DNA from: Terebella lapidaria
Taxonomy: Eukaryota; Annelida; Polychaeta; Terebellida; Terebellidae
Reading direction: 5' to 3'
DNA: 64,000 nt
Assembly (NCBI GenBank): GCA_949152475.1
Contig: OX424567.1
Span: 23,771,402-23,835,401, forward strand
The notes under the pieces are model-generated. The model saw only the letters and a program-made list of their open reading frames with translations. It did not search any database and had not been told where the DNA came from. Below are positions 48,285 through 60,656 of the stretch, piece after piece; the stretch's first letter is position 1; each line of letters opens with the position of its first letter. The position numbers and the translations under genes were made by a program.

Positions 48285-49823
48285 TCAGGCTGTCATATGC
48301 CCTGTACTACGTTCTCGAAATTTCCTCTCAGTGACATGGATCGGGTCTGCTTCCGTTGTCTTCCTAATTATATAAAAGCCATCATCATGGATCATTAACT
48401 GCGGCAGAGCATTGAAAGGATAGGTCTGCACATTTGTTTCGAAACACACTTTCTTGTCTAGGCAATCTTTAGAGCACAGCTGTAGTACCGCCAAATGTAA
48501 CACCTACCCCAAATGTAGTAGGGTCCCCTACATGTCATAATTCAGGAACCCCAAATGTCATAAAGTCCCCCAAATGTCATAAAGAGCCCCTAAAAGTGAC
48601 ACCTCATCCTACCATAAATGTCATCAACTTGCTGGCTCGGAGTGAACTTGGATCTACCAGTTGGCTTGTATAGCGTTTGTAATAATTGTCCACAAATCGA
48701 GAAAATTTCATTTAGAAATTCATTCGATATGCTGGAATGTAGTGAATTCTGCATCGCTGGTGTGGCACTTAGGGGAATGTTGATAAGAGTGTTGTCCGAA
48801 TGTTCACTTTTAGCCAATTGGTTGTTCATAGCCGTCTGAAGATGTCGTAATGTCATTTGACAGTGACGGTTATCCCATTCCAAAGCAGACGGTTCCAGCC
48901 GCTCATGGCCTGTTTCAAGGTCACATCCATGCCCAGTTTTTTGTTGAAAGAGGGAAAGAACGTCAGTGGCTCCTTGCTTCTGACTTCATCACGAATGTGT
49001 ATATTTCTTATACACTACTCTGCGTGTGGGCACATTGCATTGTTCTAGGAAACACAACATATTAGACGATATATTGATAACATCCCGTCAATGGTATAAT
49101 GAGAACCAGTTAATATCTGACCGAAGCTTGATGCTTTCTGCAATAATTTCCAGGTGGCTTGAAAATTATTGGGCCATTTTCCTATCCTATTCCTTAGTAT
49201 GTGATGGATATTTAGATGTGATTGGCAAATTTGGATCAATATGATGTCGTGGGTTATTCTCCGACTATCCTGAACCTATTTTATTCGTGGTGTCATTTAT
49301 AGCAAGCAGCCATTTACATCCACTGTACGTCAAAAATGATGTAGGATTTGTGTTTTGTGAGACACGTCATTTTTCGTCTTGATTGGCGTCTTTTTGTCCT
49401 ATCCGTATCACAAGACTATGCAAGTACTTTTCGATACCCGATTCCGTATGGCAGTAACGTTCCAGTAACACAATAAAATCAAGCACGGTATCTCGCTATC
49501 ACCCATGATTCTGGTTGACAAGCCGCTTCGAACAATGATACCATGAAATCCGGCCTTTGATGTTCAGTTCCGAGCGCCTGACAGCAGAGGACTTGTCGGT
49601 TGTTGCGTTCCGTCAAGAGCTTTGTCAGAAATACACCGGCTTTTGTAAGGTCGTTGTTTTTTTCACGAAAACAAGAGAGAATCAGTGCCACAGTGTATGT
49701 ATCTTTTTTTCCAGTGTGCAATGAACAATGACAGTTTTTCTCTTCTTCCTTCATATCAGCGTCATGTTTGTGACAAGTACAATAACGTAAGGATATATTG
49801 ATGAAATTTTTCCAGGGATTCAT
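48285..49823 (-). CDS. candidate unrecognised gene in three parts
   Basis: Three minus-strand frames have coding-like composition. 49479-49823 has an ATG (MNPWKNFIN) and ends ESWVIARYRA. 48593-48990 is open for about 131 codons and contains LRHLQTAMNNQLAK. 48285-48503 is open for 72 codons and contains LPQLMIHDDGFYIIRKT. A possible splice joins the second to the third: TTTATG|GTAGGA to CTCTAAAG|ATTGCC, which keeps the frame (DIY-DCLDKK). The donor of the first part is weak. I recognise no domain. It may be a young lineage-specific gene or remains of a mobile element's ORF. Confidence 0.28.
48488..48600 (+). repeat. short tandem repeat, CCCCAAATGTCATAAAG-like
   Basis: About five imperfect units of 17-24 bp (CCCCAAATGTAGTAGGGT, CCCCTACATGTCATAATT, CCCCAAATGTCATAAAGT, and so on) lie between the second and third parts of the candidate gene, probably within an intron if that gene is real. 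Confidence 0.8.
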
Positions 49824-52800
49824 GGGTTATTGTGAAATAATGTTCATGCGTATACCTGTCTGATGATTCGGTCGCATATTTGTTAAAATCGAAACCAGGT
49901 CACCATTTGCCAAGTGAACTAAAGACATTACGAATGTACTATCAGTGTGTACTATCAGAGGGATTTACTAGGAGTGTTTGATCGATAGAATTGTATAACT
50001 TTGTATCAGGTATAATTGGCCGATGTCGTGAAAGGGAAATATTGTTTTCCGTGTTGACATCCTGTGAATGCCGTTTGTAGTATTAGCCCTACCTAATATT
50101 GCTCGAATGTATTACAAGAAACAAATTCTAACAAATATAATCCAAATCCAGTTCGATGTGTAAGCGTAAGTTGTATTTGTACACACAAAAAGTGTGAATA
50201 TATAGTAGACCTGAGAAAAAAATCACTATAGTAGCGACTATAAGCATCCCATATTTAAACATGTGTTATTCTGAGTCAGTGGTTAGTAAAAGTAATGCCT
50301 CTTAACCTATGAATTTCACAAACTTTCGACACGTTACGCGTTGAGCTGCACACCCACGTCAGAAATAAATGGGCGGTCAGATTTCACCAATATTTTCATA
50401 TAGGCATAGTGAAGACATCAATTACCATTTTCATTCGTCTAAACCTATCAAATAGACTGAAACGGCAGATATATATATATTCACGTAATAATTCACGAAC
50501 ATGTAGATCGATAACAATCGAGAGCAGAGAGACAGCTAAAATTGTTGAAGAATGTATCACATATCAATATTTCATGATCATAACATACCTTGGATGTGGC
50601 CGTCGTATAATATTCCAAACTGTATGAGTGATTTGTGGCCGTTGGAAGTGAGGTCTAGCCCTTGTGGCCATGACATCATTAGAGGATATTGGATGACATA
50701 CTTCAAAGTGGATATCTCACACCGCCGATACTCAAATGTAGGGTAAACTGGGACAAGTAAATATTGGATCCATAACTTTGTTTACTCAGAAGAGTTTTAT
50801 GACAGATATGCGATATGGTTATTGAAATCGAATGCTTTTGAATAATTAGCAGGCAAACATATCACTTTCGTTTATGTGAGTAGGCATGTCTGATGGTGGG
50901 GCACATGATACAAGCATCCAGCACTAAGATGTTTGTTATGACTGTATGCAGTTACTAACGAGTGCCATATAACTAAAGTAGCTTGTGATTTGTCCAGTAA
51001 AAGAGAGCTATATTTATATATTTCGATCAAGTATGTCATTCTTCCCTTTATCCAAATTTACTACTTCTTAATACTACCCAAAAAAATGATTTATGAGCAT
51101 TCTGTGGAGCGCTTCAAATGAAATAAAAAGTTATATGATCAGTCATTTTTATTGTGTTATTTTAGGTATCAAAAGATTATGAAATGTTTCTCGTATTTGT
51201 ATATTGAGAATGCAACAGTAATTCTTGAAAATAAGAGTGCCTCGAAATGAAACCATGGTCTTATTATCGGTAATAATTTGGGAAAGAATATTACACCAAA
51301 CACTCAATTAGGGCATATTTTTTAGATGATATAACAAAACCATGGTCCTTTTTTTGGCGTATTTATTGAGGTCTCTTATCCCTCTGTTTCTGTAAAAAAA
51401 GACCAGGTCATAGTCACGGGAATTACATGTACTGTTGTTTACTACAGTATGTCAGAGATCCTCTGCCTATTTGAGAATATTTATTCATTTGTGAAATGTA
51501 CAATCTATGCTTGAATTCGACATGTTAGATCGGTAAGAAGAGCAGTCTGTTTCAAAGTTTGTTGATGCTGATGCGTGATGATTTTCATGCAGGATAACAG
51601 ACGCCATTATGATATTTTTATCAACACGTCCACATATAATGTTATGGCTTCAATTATACATCATTTTGGCAATACTTTTGGCAACACAATTTTTATAGAC
51701 AAAACGTAGTCATATAGTTCAGTACTGCATCTATTTGTACATCCTCTCACGTTGGTATAATCAGAGGCTACGAAATAAATCGGATATCTAAACATAGGGC
51801 CAAGGGCCCTGTAGCTCATCGGAAGGCAACCATATTATTTCATCAAATGGATATAGATAGTTAAAGAAATAGTAGCAAGGTATCATTATATTGTTTCATT
51901 CCTATTCAGATAAAGCTATTGTTGACATTTGGAGATCAAATAGATGCTCGCGTTAAATGGTAATTAAAAACAGCGACATATGATCGAGTATATTTTACCT
52001 CATTTAGGAATCACGGTATGTGATTGGTCAACACACGTGAAGTATACTCTCTGCTGGAGCCGACCCCAATGAACAATATACTAACCGGTTGGTAATTTGA
52101 TATACTAACCAGCGGCATCATTCGTCAGTGACGTTTTATCATAACAGACATTCAGTATAATATAATAAATACAGACCTGTATGTATATTGGTACTGCGGA
52201 TTATTCCCCCTTGTGGGACATTACTACCCTCGGCTAACGCCTCGGGCAGCAATCTCTCCCTCGGGGAAATATCCGCTGTACCAGAAAAGGGCTGTATTTG
52301 TATAATATTGAGCCAGTATTACAATCGCTCCCACATGCCGATGAAAAAATAGCTTCGGCAGTTTCCGTACTCGTGACGTCAGTTGATACAGGATGTGCTT
52401 TGACGGCTGGCCAAAAACGTAAAATATTCATTTGAACGGCTAGCTCAAATATGGAAAACAACTCCAAAATGCATGAGATTCAAATAAAAACACACTAAAA
52501 CCAGCAAATGCTGGGCATCCTGCAGTTCAACAAACTATCCTTCCGGGTGAATAAGTAGTACATGTAGTACTGTAGTACATGTATGACCCATACTAAAATC
52601 GTGATCAAAGTCTTCGGCCATTTACGGAAGGAGTGCCTAGTCCCAATTTTTTTTTGGTGACTCAACATTGACTTTCATCCAATGTCATCCGAGGTCAAGT
52701 TCAGGGTCACCAAATGATGTACCAAATGAATCCCCATGTATATCCAAACTACATAGTTTCTAGCTTTTGAGAGTTGTATACAAGTACCTATATTTATACA

Positions 52801-53548
52801 TATTATATTACTTCCCTTATCATAATAATATGTCTATACTTCAATAATGTCTGCCCAACGTGACCCAACAACTAATACAAACCAATGTAAACCTAATACT
52901 AGATTTCTTCATAGTAGAGTGGATTTCTTTATAGTAGACTGGGGTATACTAAACATGTAATACAAACTGCAAGTGTATCTAAAAACAACAAGAACTATTA
53001 TTACCAAATCTCAGGTATTTGATGCTATCAGCAATTGCATGATTAGACAAAATGGCGTTTTTTGTCGACATGGGAAGGTAAACAATCGCCAGTCGCAATC
53101 GCAGTGACCCCTATGCGCATGCGCAAAATTTCATTAGAAAGCCTCCGAATTTCTGCAAACAAACTTCAGAGAACTTGCAATTGACAAGCAGTATACCAAA
53201 TTCAGTGACCACAGGAACAGTACTTTCGTAGAAGTCGCTGGGAGATTTGAGTAGGAAAACATGGGGCCTTCACAGACACAGACACCAGGTGTCAATCCAT
53301 CCCAATAGCTATACCGCTTTCAGCCAATGAGCTTAAAACAGTGTGGAAAAAATACAATCCCACAGCAGATGTCGATAGTCAAATATAGATACAATAGGAT
53401 GCCACCTTTATAGAACAAATATCCTATAAATTAAACGTGGTACATGAGATTTTAGCCTGAAGTAGCTCACCATACGAACAGATCACAATCATGTAAATAC
53501 GTTGACACTTAGGGGACAACACAGACGTCATATTGGACAGGCTGCATA
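49824..53548. other. no gene seen; GC-rich repeat-like patch at 52205-52470
   Basis: Mostly AT-rich and anonymous. 52205-52470 stands out: GGACATTACTACCCTCGGCTAACGCC and CTCGGGGAAATATCCGC look like a dispersed, GC-richer repeat, with no recognisable protein. GTAGTACATGTAGTACTGTA at about 52556-52580 is a small internal repeat. A GC-richer stretch at 53100-53330 may belong to the 3' flank of the Schlafen-like gene. Confidence 0.35.
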
Positions 53549-56500
53549 TCATAGGACTGCAGAGACATCATACAAGGCACATCCCTTGGCGGAGGACAGA
53601 ACCAGAAAGCGGTCGTCGTGCAGGGCGAGTTCCCAGACTGCGTCTGGGGCGTCTATCACTTTATGAGCCGTTCCTCGAGCCATCTCCAACAGATACACCT
53701 CTGAGTGGTCCAAGCTCCCAACGAACAGATACTTCTCCGAGCTGTCCAGGGTCAGGGACCAGAGGCTTCCGGGTACATTCGCCGTGGAGATTTTACGCTG
53801 TATGGCAGCGGTTTCAGTATCGAGCTCTACGACGTCGCGACTCCGTCCATCGCTGATATATATGCTCTTGCCTAGAGATGTGGCACGGTGAGATGACTTG
53901 ATGCCTATACTGCGTTCCTCGTAATACCATTTCGTCCTACCATCCAGAGGGGATAACAGCGCTATGCTCTGTTGAAAAATAAAAAAAACGAGAGGCGCAT
54001 ATTAGGATCAATGTTTGTGATTTTTGTAATTGTGCATGTTTCAACGTGATTTCGCCTTTAGGAATCTTCTTTTTCAGCCCATTCTATGCCCAAAGGGCCA
54101 ACATGACAGTATAATATACATGAAGCATTTAAGCGATATATATTTCAATATATACCATGCCAATATACTTTGCAAAGGCGTTTGCTATATATGGTTTTCC
54201 TAATTTCTACCTACATCTCGCAAAGCTGTGAAAATATCTCCGTCTGGAGTCCAGCACACAGACCAGGGACGTTGTGGCAGATGATATGTTGAGTTCTTGA
54301 CGAGTTTACCCTGCAACAAACTGTATGTCGTCCACCAGTAAGGTCCGTCATCCTGACTATCCCAGCCTGCGACTACGATCCTTTTGCCATCCAAGCTTGA
54401 AGCAATGCGGTCAATTTTCTTCATGTCCTTGACGTCGACCTCCACATCGATCGAATTCCCTGAGAAATCGATGGCACATATGTCACAGCAGTCCCGAATG
54501 TACAACACGATAGGAAGATCGTCCATGTAAGCTATACACAGATCATTGATTGGGTTCCCTTCTTCTTCGAGCCAGACCTTCTGGATGAACTAGGACAAAA
54601 TGGAAAGATGGTTCTTGTGATTCGTTCTAGTTTAATTTAAGTTAGTCAATTTGCACACACATAATATTGATTGGTGGAACTTACAGGCATTATGTTGTCT
54701 ATGTTGAAGTGTGAGGCCAGGGTGGTGTCCAAACTCGTTTCTACAATGAATATCACTCTTGCAATTGCTCTTGAGGCAGCAAATGTCTTATACCGAGGGT
54801 TGACTATACTGCGGCCAGCAGAGTCTGTCGATTGCAGTATGTTTTTCCCAGTTATCAGAATACACACTCTGCGATCCATACCCATGAAGTTATCTAGGGT
54901 ATCTATGGTATAACCCGTGACAGGAAAGCTGCTGGCGTTGTTCACTGTGACATTCCCTGGCACATATTTTCGGAATATAGTGGTCAAAGCAGTAGCATCA
55001 ACTTGAGGATGGAGGGTATCAAGTAAGATTGCAATATCCTTCGGCTCATAGGCTCCGCATTCATTGTTGATGTTCGCTTGGGGATCCGTTAGATCTTCGA
55101 TAAGTTTCACAAGACTGTTGTTGTCACTATCGTTGAAGACACCGATCAGTTGTACGATTTCGACATCATCACCGTCCTCTGGATGAGAACAAGAAATCAT
55201 CGTGTGGTCCGGAAATGCTTCACTTTTCGTGAAATTTGACAAGATGAAGGACACAACTTTCTTTGTGTTGCGATGAATCTGTGACAGCACCTTTTCAGTC
55301 AGGTGGCAGTTATGCTCCTTGCAGAACCTGCGCATTACATCCAGACAGACTACAGCAGATGCCATATACCTCTGATAGAAACTGTCACCGAAAACGACCA
55401 GTTTGGTGAAATCGCTTTTGACAATGAACTTGAAAAGCTGTAGCCATGCCTCCTCACTGAAAGTGAGACCTTGTACATCGTCAATGATCAGAATATCGAG
55501 TCCTTCAAAACTACGTTTATTCAGATGGCTCATGAGATCATCTGATGTTCTTGCTGAGAACAACCTATGTGAGTCGAGACCTTGGTGGATCAGGTAATTC
55601 TGAAAGGTGGGGCGTGAACACACGAAGCCATAGTTTGTATGCTTTTGGCAGAGATGGAGTGCAGAGTATGTCTTCCCAGAACCGGGAGGGCCTTCGATGT
55701 AATTAAATCTGTCAAACCCAATGGACATGATCAGATCCATCTGCTCGGCTGTTAGAAATATGCTGTGTTCATCTCCAAAGATACTGTTGATGCGAGTTCC
55801 TTTTTTAAGCAAAGCAGTAGCCAGACACATCTTCATGTCATCCATACTTCTTGCTGGTGCATTCAGAATATTGTCAAGCTCTTGCCCATACAATGGCGTG
55901 TTGTGTTTAGGTGATGGTACTTCACCTTTGTTGAGTTGATACAGACGACATTCGATACGAAAACTGCTCAAATGGGGAACAGTAGAGTTTGTCAGATGCT
56001 GAAGCAGAACACTTCGCTTTACTAGTCGAGCAGAAACGATGGTGTATTTCCACGTAGCACGTACATCAATGTTCACATTGTCAACAATAGTCCAAAACTT
56101 TATGCAACCACTCGCAGCTACAACTAAAATATCCAATACATGGTGTTCAGGGCAAGGCAAAGCTCGTGCATCGCGCATATTCGAAGTCAAGTTTGATGCT
56201 GCCAATGCGAATGACCCCTCACTTCCTGTCGTTGCAGACTTGTCAATGTCGGCTTGAATATAGTCAAGTGCATTTCCCATTTCTCCAGATATTTGTGGCT
56301 TAATGGACATGATAGTAGAACGAGAAGGTGTGATGCGCATTTGTTTCTCGGGTCTGAAAACTGTGACGTTACTAGCAAAATTTCGCACATTGTCCTCAAC
56401 AGAACAGCTGGTCATTCTCAAAACACTACGCCAGGCTTCTTTGTTTTTGGTGAACGATAGTGATTGCATGCCTCTTTTGTTGGGTGGTTCATCAGTTGCT

Positions 56501-57834
56501 GATATTTCTCCTGATCTCTTATGACTTTTTTCAGTACTTTCTGAAATCTCTCCATGACTTGACACTTCGGGTTTATTGGTCGTGTCTACTCCAACTGTTG
56601 TTGGACAATCCTCTTCCTGCGTGACGGAATCCACTCTGGGATCAACGCAGTGAGAACCACTGGGGTTATTTTCGTTATTTGTCTGAGAAGACTGGTTGAC
56701 TACAGTACATGTAGCATTATCTGTTTGTGTGTAACTGCAGGACCTCTGGAATTTATGTCTGAAGGGTATTCTCGATTCTTGGGAGAGTCCCATTCTTTCA
56801 ATCCACTCATGCAAAGGAATCTTGTTCACATGACCCTCCTCCGTCACGAAGTAAGATTCCGGACATTGGCTCATAACACCACCAGGATAGTGCTTGACGT
56901 TGATGACGATGACTCTTCGTCGTTCATTTTGCGGCCCACCAGTGACTGGTATGAATTTGATGTTCCAATCTTCGCCAAGCTGTGGAGATCCACGTACATT
57001 TTGTGCCCCCCATATTCGAAGATGACCATGCTGATCTTTCTTGAGGTAATCACTCACAAATTCCGTCAGATGAACCTCATCAGATTCACTGATGGACTGA
57101 CCACGAATGACGTTCCTTCTACTCTTCTTGTCTTCATCAATTCCGATTATGAGAAAACCACCAGCAGCCATGTTTGCAAAAGCAAGAAGACTTCGAGTTG
57201 TTCTTTCATCTTCAAATCGTACTTTGTATGTGTTTCTTTCTCCTGGTCCATCGAATACTTTTACGGCTCCCCAGTATTTGTACTCGACGTTCGGACCCTC
57301 ACAGACTGAAAGCTCATCCTCATACTTAACATATCGCACGTCTTGAAAAGGATGAGACGGCTGCTTTTCTGACGTTTGAGTGATTACGTCCATGATAGTG
57401 TCCACGTCATTTACGGCTCTGTTAGTTGCTAAACCTCTCTCCCACATATTAGAACTTAATGTGATCAGTTTGCTCGACTTGTATACAATAATCACAATGG
57501 GGCATGAGTAATCTAGAAGTCGAATACTCGACCGGTAGATGCTACGTGGAATAAAGCTAATCAGTGAATCTTCTAAATTCCTTTTCCATTCACCTAGTAC
57601 TGGTGGATCTGTAGTACTGACATCAGTGTTTTGGATTTCGAACACGCCACCTGATGTATTCAACAATCCCGTGATGATACGCTTTATCTGTTGAACTTCA
57701 TCATTGCCCTTGAATGGTTTGGTAAAATCGACCTTCATACGAAAGCAGAACTCTGAGATGATGAGTTGTTCAGGTGGTACCTCGAATCTGTGTAGGTCAC
57801 CACCTGCCACCCTGTCTCCACCACCCTGTGGCAT
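53549..57834 (-). CDS. Schlafen-family NTPase fused to a beta-propeller (three coding exons)
   Basis: Exons 57834-54685, 54589-54215 and 53968-53549 (all phase 0) encode 1314 residues. Residues 25-150 and 170-350 match the two lobes of the Schlafen core (LLNTSGG; NVEYK; LLAFANMAAGGFLIIGIDED). The acidic residues of the putative RNase site are kept at E179, E184 and D233. Residues 360-470 form a Ser/Thr-rich linker. An SF1-type NTPase follows: Walker A GPPGSGKT (715-722), Walker B LIIDD, VVFGDSFYQRY, QIHRNTKK, and a C-terminal TIDTLDNFMGMD ... SRAIAR block. Residues 1051-1314 show repeats typical of NHL/WD-type propellers (WSVCWTPDGDIF, WSLTLDSSEKYLFVG, WELALHDDRFLVL). Junctions are ATGCCT|GTAAGT to TTTTGTCCTAG|TTC, and GAGAT|GTAGGT to TTTTTCAACAG|AGC. 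The ATG at 57834 has A at -3 and an in-frame stop upstream. Family members cleave tRNA or restrict viruses; the propeller probably binds a partner (inference). Confidence 0.87.
54215..54684 (-). other. short first coding intron and propeller exon 2
   Basis: The intron at 54590-54684 is only 95 bp. If it is retained, the NTPase exon reads on for 12 codons (ending YYVCAN) to a stop, giving a protein without a propeller. Exon 54589-54215 is 375 bp (125 codons), starts FIQKVWLEEEGNP and ends TALRD, with no change of reading phase at either side. Confidence 0.75.
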
Positions 57835-58072
57835 CTTGGTTGTTCTGGTCACCAATTTTCAGAACATGTCATTGAAGTTGCGGTCTAGCGATGTCATGTT
57901 TACTATGCTGGATGTCGGAACACATCGTTAACGGTGGACCACATGACCAGCTGTTTTGCTATAACTGTATCTATATATTGCTGCTGCCTAGGCGTTAGTG
58001 CTTGTGTCTTCCTCCACACGGACCTCTTGGAGGAGTGTCAATGGCCTGGCACATTGCTCGGTAATCATTGTT
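57835..58072 (-). promoter_or_regulatory. 5' leader of the Schlafen-like gene with upstream ORFs
   Basis: A strong acceptor, TTTTTTGTTTTCTTTGCAG, ends at 58073. The sequence from 58072 down to the start codon contains at least two short upstream frames: MITEQCARPL..., 26 codons, and MTSLDRNFNDMF, 12 codons. Their ATGs lie well ahead of the main one. Such frames usually lower translation of the main ORF and are common in stress- or infection-controlled genes. That this leader is spliced to the Schlafen exon is inferred from strand and position. Confidence 0.5.
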
Positions 58073-59854
58073 CTGCAAAGAAAACAAAAAAGCTACTAGA
58101 CTCTATTCGGTGAGTGACGACCATGCGTTTGTATACCCAAACCGCGTGCCCCAAGGTTGTGAATGTGAATGCAATATACTATTGTCTAGAAATTGTCTGA
58201 TCGATGTTAGTGGTTCTATCAACTGGATCCAGTGTTGTAGCCAGAATGCTCGTCTGGGTCCTAACATTTAAGACATTACCGTGGTCAATACATTCAGACA
58301 ACTGACCTATTGAAATATAGTACACATCGCACCTCTTCAAAGACATACATTTTACAGCCCGTGAAATAAGTCTTCATGCCCAACATTTGGTTACATTTGT
58401 CAAAGAAATTATCAAATCGTCCATACGCAAGCATCAAACACCGAAATATCAGATCCACAACTCCTAGAGCGACGCCATGATTTTTTGGAGACGAGTGTTG
58501 AGGTAAACCTATCTCGCACTCAGAACGATGATAACGACAATCCGGAACAATGGATCAAGGGACCCAACACATCCAATATTTACTAGCGAAAGATACAATA
58601 CCACCAATCAACCAGGGTCCTTCAACGTCTCGACATCGTAGATCCTAATTGGTATAGTTTCCTGTCCATTATCAATACAAATATAAATTCACAGACTAGT
58701 TGACAGAATATGCTTCATATACAACTTCAAGATTGTCCCGGTTGGAAGTGAGGTACCGTTTACTTAATGTTTCCGTTGAGCGAAAATAACACATTTATCA
58801 TCGAAAACAGAAAAAGACGGTACAATAAAATAGAAATTAAAAGACTATTTCCAGAGATATGAACTCAATGCACAGTCTAGAGAAATTACAGAAATATTTC
58901 CCAGATCAGTGGGCCGGTGACCTGAAATTACTGAAATGTTCAGAAAATGGGATATATCAGAAACAGCAACGTAACTCTTTGACGTTGAGGCCTATAGATG
59001 CCTTTGTGTTGTGTTGCGAAACATGGAAATAACATATCCTGACTAAATCGACTATTTCAATTCCATGATATGTAAATGGGCGCGGGTGACTCAACTTTTT
59101 CTGTACAGCGAGAACGTCCCGGAGCCCTGAGTCATTAGTCGTTTGACGGATTCCCTCCCCCACTCCCCATGTAGGGTAAAAGGATTCCTATCTGGTGGAA
59201 AACAAACCTTCATGCAAGCTTCACAGCCACTTGCTGACCAGTGGTAAACATTCGTTAATTTATGAAGGCACACTCGAGTTATCATCCGGAATGCAAATCA
59301 ACGGGTAGATAAAAAAAAAACCCGCCAAATGACACATGATCATTATCTCCTGTTTACTGTTCATATACTTCATCAAATTCTACTTACTTGTTTTTTCTGT
59401 CAGATCTAGTAGATTTATTACAACAAATAACATATCAGTTACAAGACATTATCAAATACATGTTACTAAAATATCATATCTATAAGATTACTTCGATGAA
59501 GCCAATTTTTTTCAAAAATAATATATATACTTGTTGTAATGAGAATAATTCTATTTTGTCTCATTACATCGGTTTCAATTAACTCTTACCATATACGCGT
59601 TTATTCCAGTATAGTGCACTAATAATGTTGTATAAATTGTGCATGTTCTGAAGCTAATGACATTTCGTATAAAGATCTAATACATTCCTCATGATGGGTC
59701 GTCTATCTATAAAGCTATAATTAAGTGCATTCACATAGCGATATAATGTACATTGTGGATATGCTACCGATATCCGAACCAATATGGACATTGAACCTAT
59801 TATTTGCTTTTCGCTACATTAAAATAAATGTGATATGAAAACTACAAAACCTAC
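58073..59854 (-). other. probable leader intron; no gene inside
   Basis: If the acceptor at 58073 pairs with the donor AAAAGAG|GTAGGT at 59854, the leader intron is 1782 bp. No frame or repeat inside it is convincing. Confidence 0.4.
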
Positions 59855-60060
59855 CTCTTTTCGCACAATCCACCTTGGCCCATGAGTCGATACATGTAGG
59901 CAGCTTCGTTTTGGTTGCAACTGGGGGCCGGTCCTCCGACTGTTTCTCTAGGCCAGTCAGTCACTCTGAACTTACAGCCAGCCAGTCAGCCGAGATCAGC
60001 CACTGTACACAAGTACTGCGCGTGTACTGAACGTTCCCAAACGCACGTTCGCTAGCGTCT
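59855..60060 (-). promoter_or_regulatory. probable non-coding first exon and promoter of the Schlafen-like gene
   Basis: This is a local GC-rich, CpG-containing patch (ACGTTC, GCGCAGTAC, GCTAGCG, CGCGTGC) in AT-rich surroundings. It ends in a good minus-strand donor (GTAGGT at 59854-59849); an alternative donor, GTAAGT, lies near 59978. No long frame. Its place upstream of the leader acceptor fits a transcription start near 60000. No clear TATA box is seen. Confidence 0.4.
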
Positions 60061-60309
60061 ATGTATTTTGCACGCGATAGAAATAGAAACCTCCCACCGT
60101 GCGTGGAGCGGGATGTGGGTCAGTACAGAACTGCACAAGGCTGAAAAACATGTACATAACTTGCTTTAGCAGAGTTGTAGTAACATTGACCCCCATGTCA
60201 AGCTTGCTTACGGTAGTAAGCAGTTGGGTACTACATCTTCTGAGACGGCAAAACATTTCGCTGACTACAGATACAGATGTCAATTTCCCTCAAATCACCA
60301 ACACCAACA

Positions 60310-60365
60310 TGAGTTTGCACGTGTGTGTGTGTGCGTGTGAGGGGAGGGGGTGTGCGTGTGTGTAC
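60310..60365 (+). repeat. GT/GTGC microsatellite
   Basis: Interrupted GTGTGTGTGTGTGCGTGTG run with a GGGGAGGGGG core, 60318-60364. It lies just beyond the stop of the candidate exon at 60370. Confidence 0.8.
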
Positions 60366-60369
60366 ATGG

Positions 60370-60656
60370 TCACATCGAAGTATGTCTAGATATGTTTAAC
60401 TCGCTGTGGCTGTAGCTTTCTCGGAGGCAATTTGTGCAGATGACCAAAATCATCCCCTGTAAGCGAGGAAATTGTTTTGTCCGGGCATGCGGTGGGTTTT
60501 GCTCGGGCAACACTGTTGATACTGGGTTTGGCTCGGTTACACTGACGGTATGTACAACACGCACTGTTTTGGGCACATAATATTCATTCACAAGTTCAGC
60601 TATCGACTCCAAATAATCCAGAATATCATGAGCTGTGATAGACAAGTACCTGCGAA
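60370..60656 (-). CDS. candidate terminal exon, unknown protein
   Basis: The minus strand is open from an acceptor (CGCTTATCACAG|TTCGCAGG at 60657) to a TGA at 60372-60370. It reads RRYLSITAHDILDYLESIAEL and then a proline-rich stretch (VTEPNP, LPEQNPPHARTK). Codon use looks better than in neighbouring chance frames. It could end the gene whose exons lie at 62381-62849, but the phases do not match directly, so another exon would be needed between them. Family unknown. Confidence 0.35.

Noticed and set aside
53533-53856. 107-codon plus-strand frame
   Set aside because: It is antisense to the last propeller exon (53549-53968), which has a consistent splice acceptor, a WSLTLDSSEKYLFVG-type repeat and a proper stop.
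56650-57309. 219-codon plus-strand frame
   Set aside because: It lies antisense within the Schlafen core exon, whose minus-strand frame carries recognisable domains. The plus-strand product has no family resemblance.
57835-57855. N-terminal extension of the Schlafen-like ORF
   Set aside because: It opens with TTG, not ATG, and an in-frame TGA lies just upstream, so the ATG at 57834 is the start.
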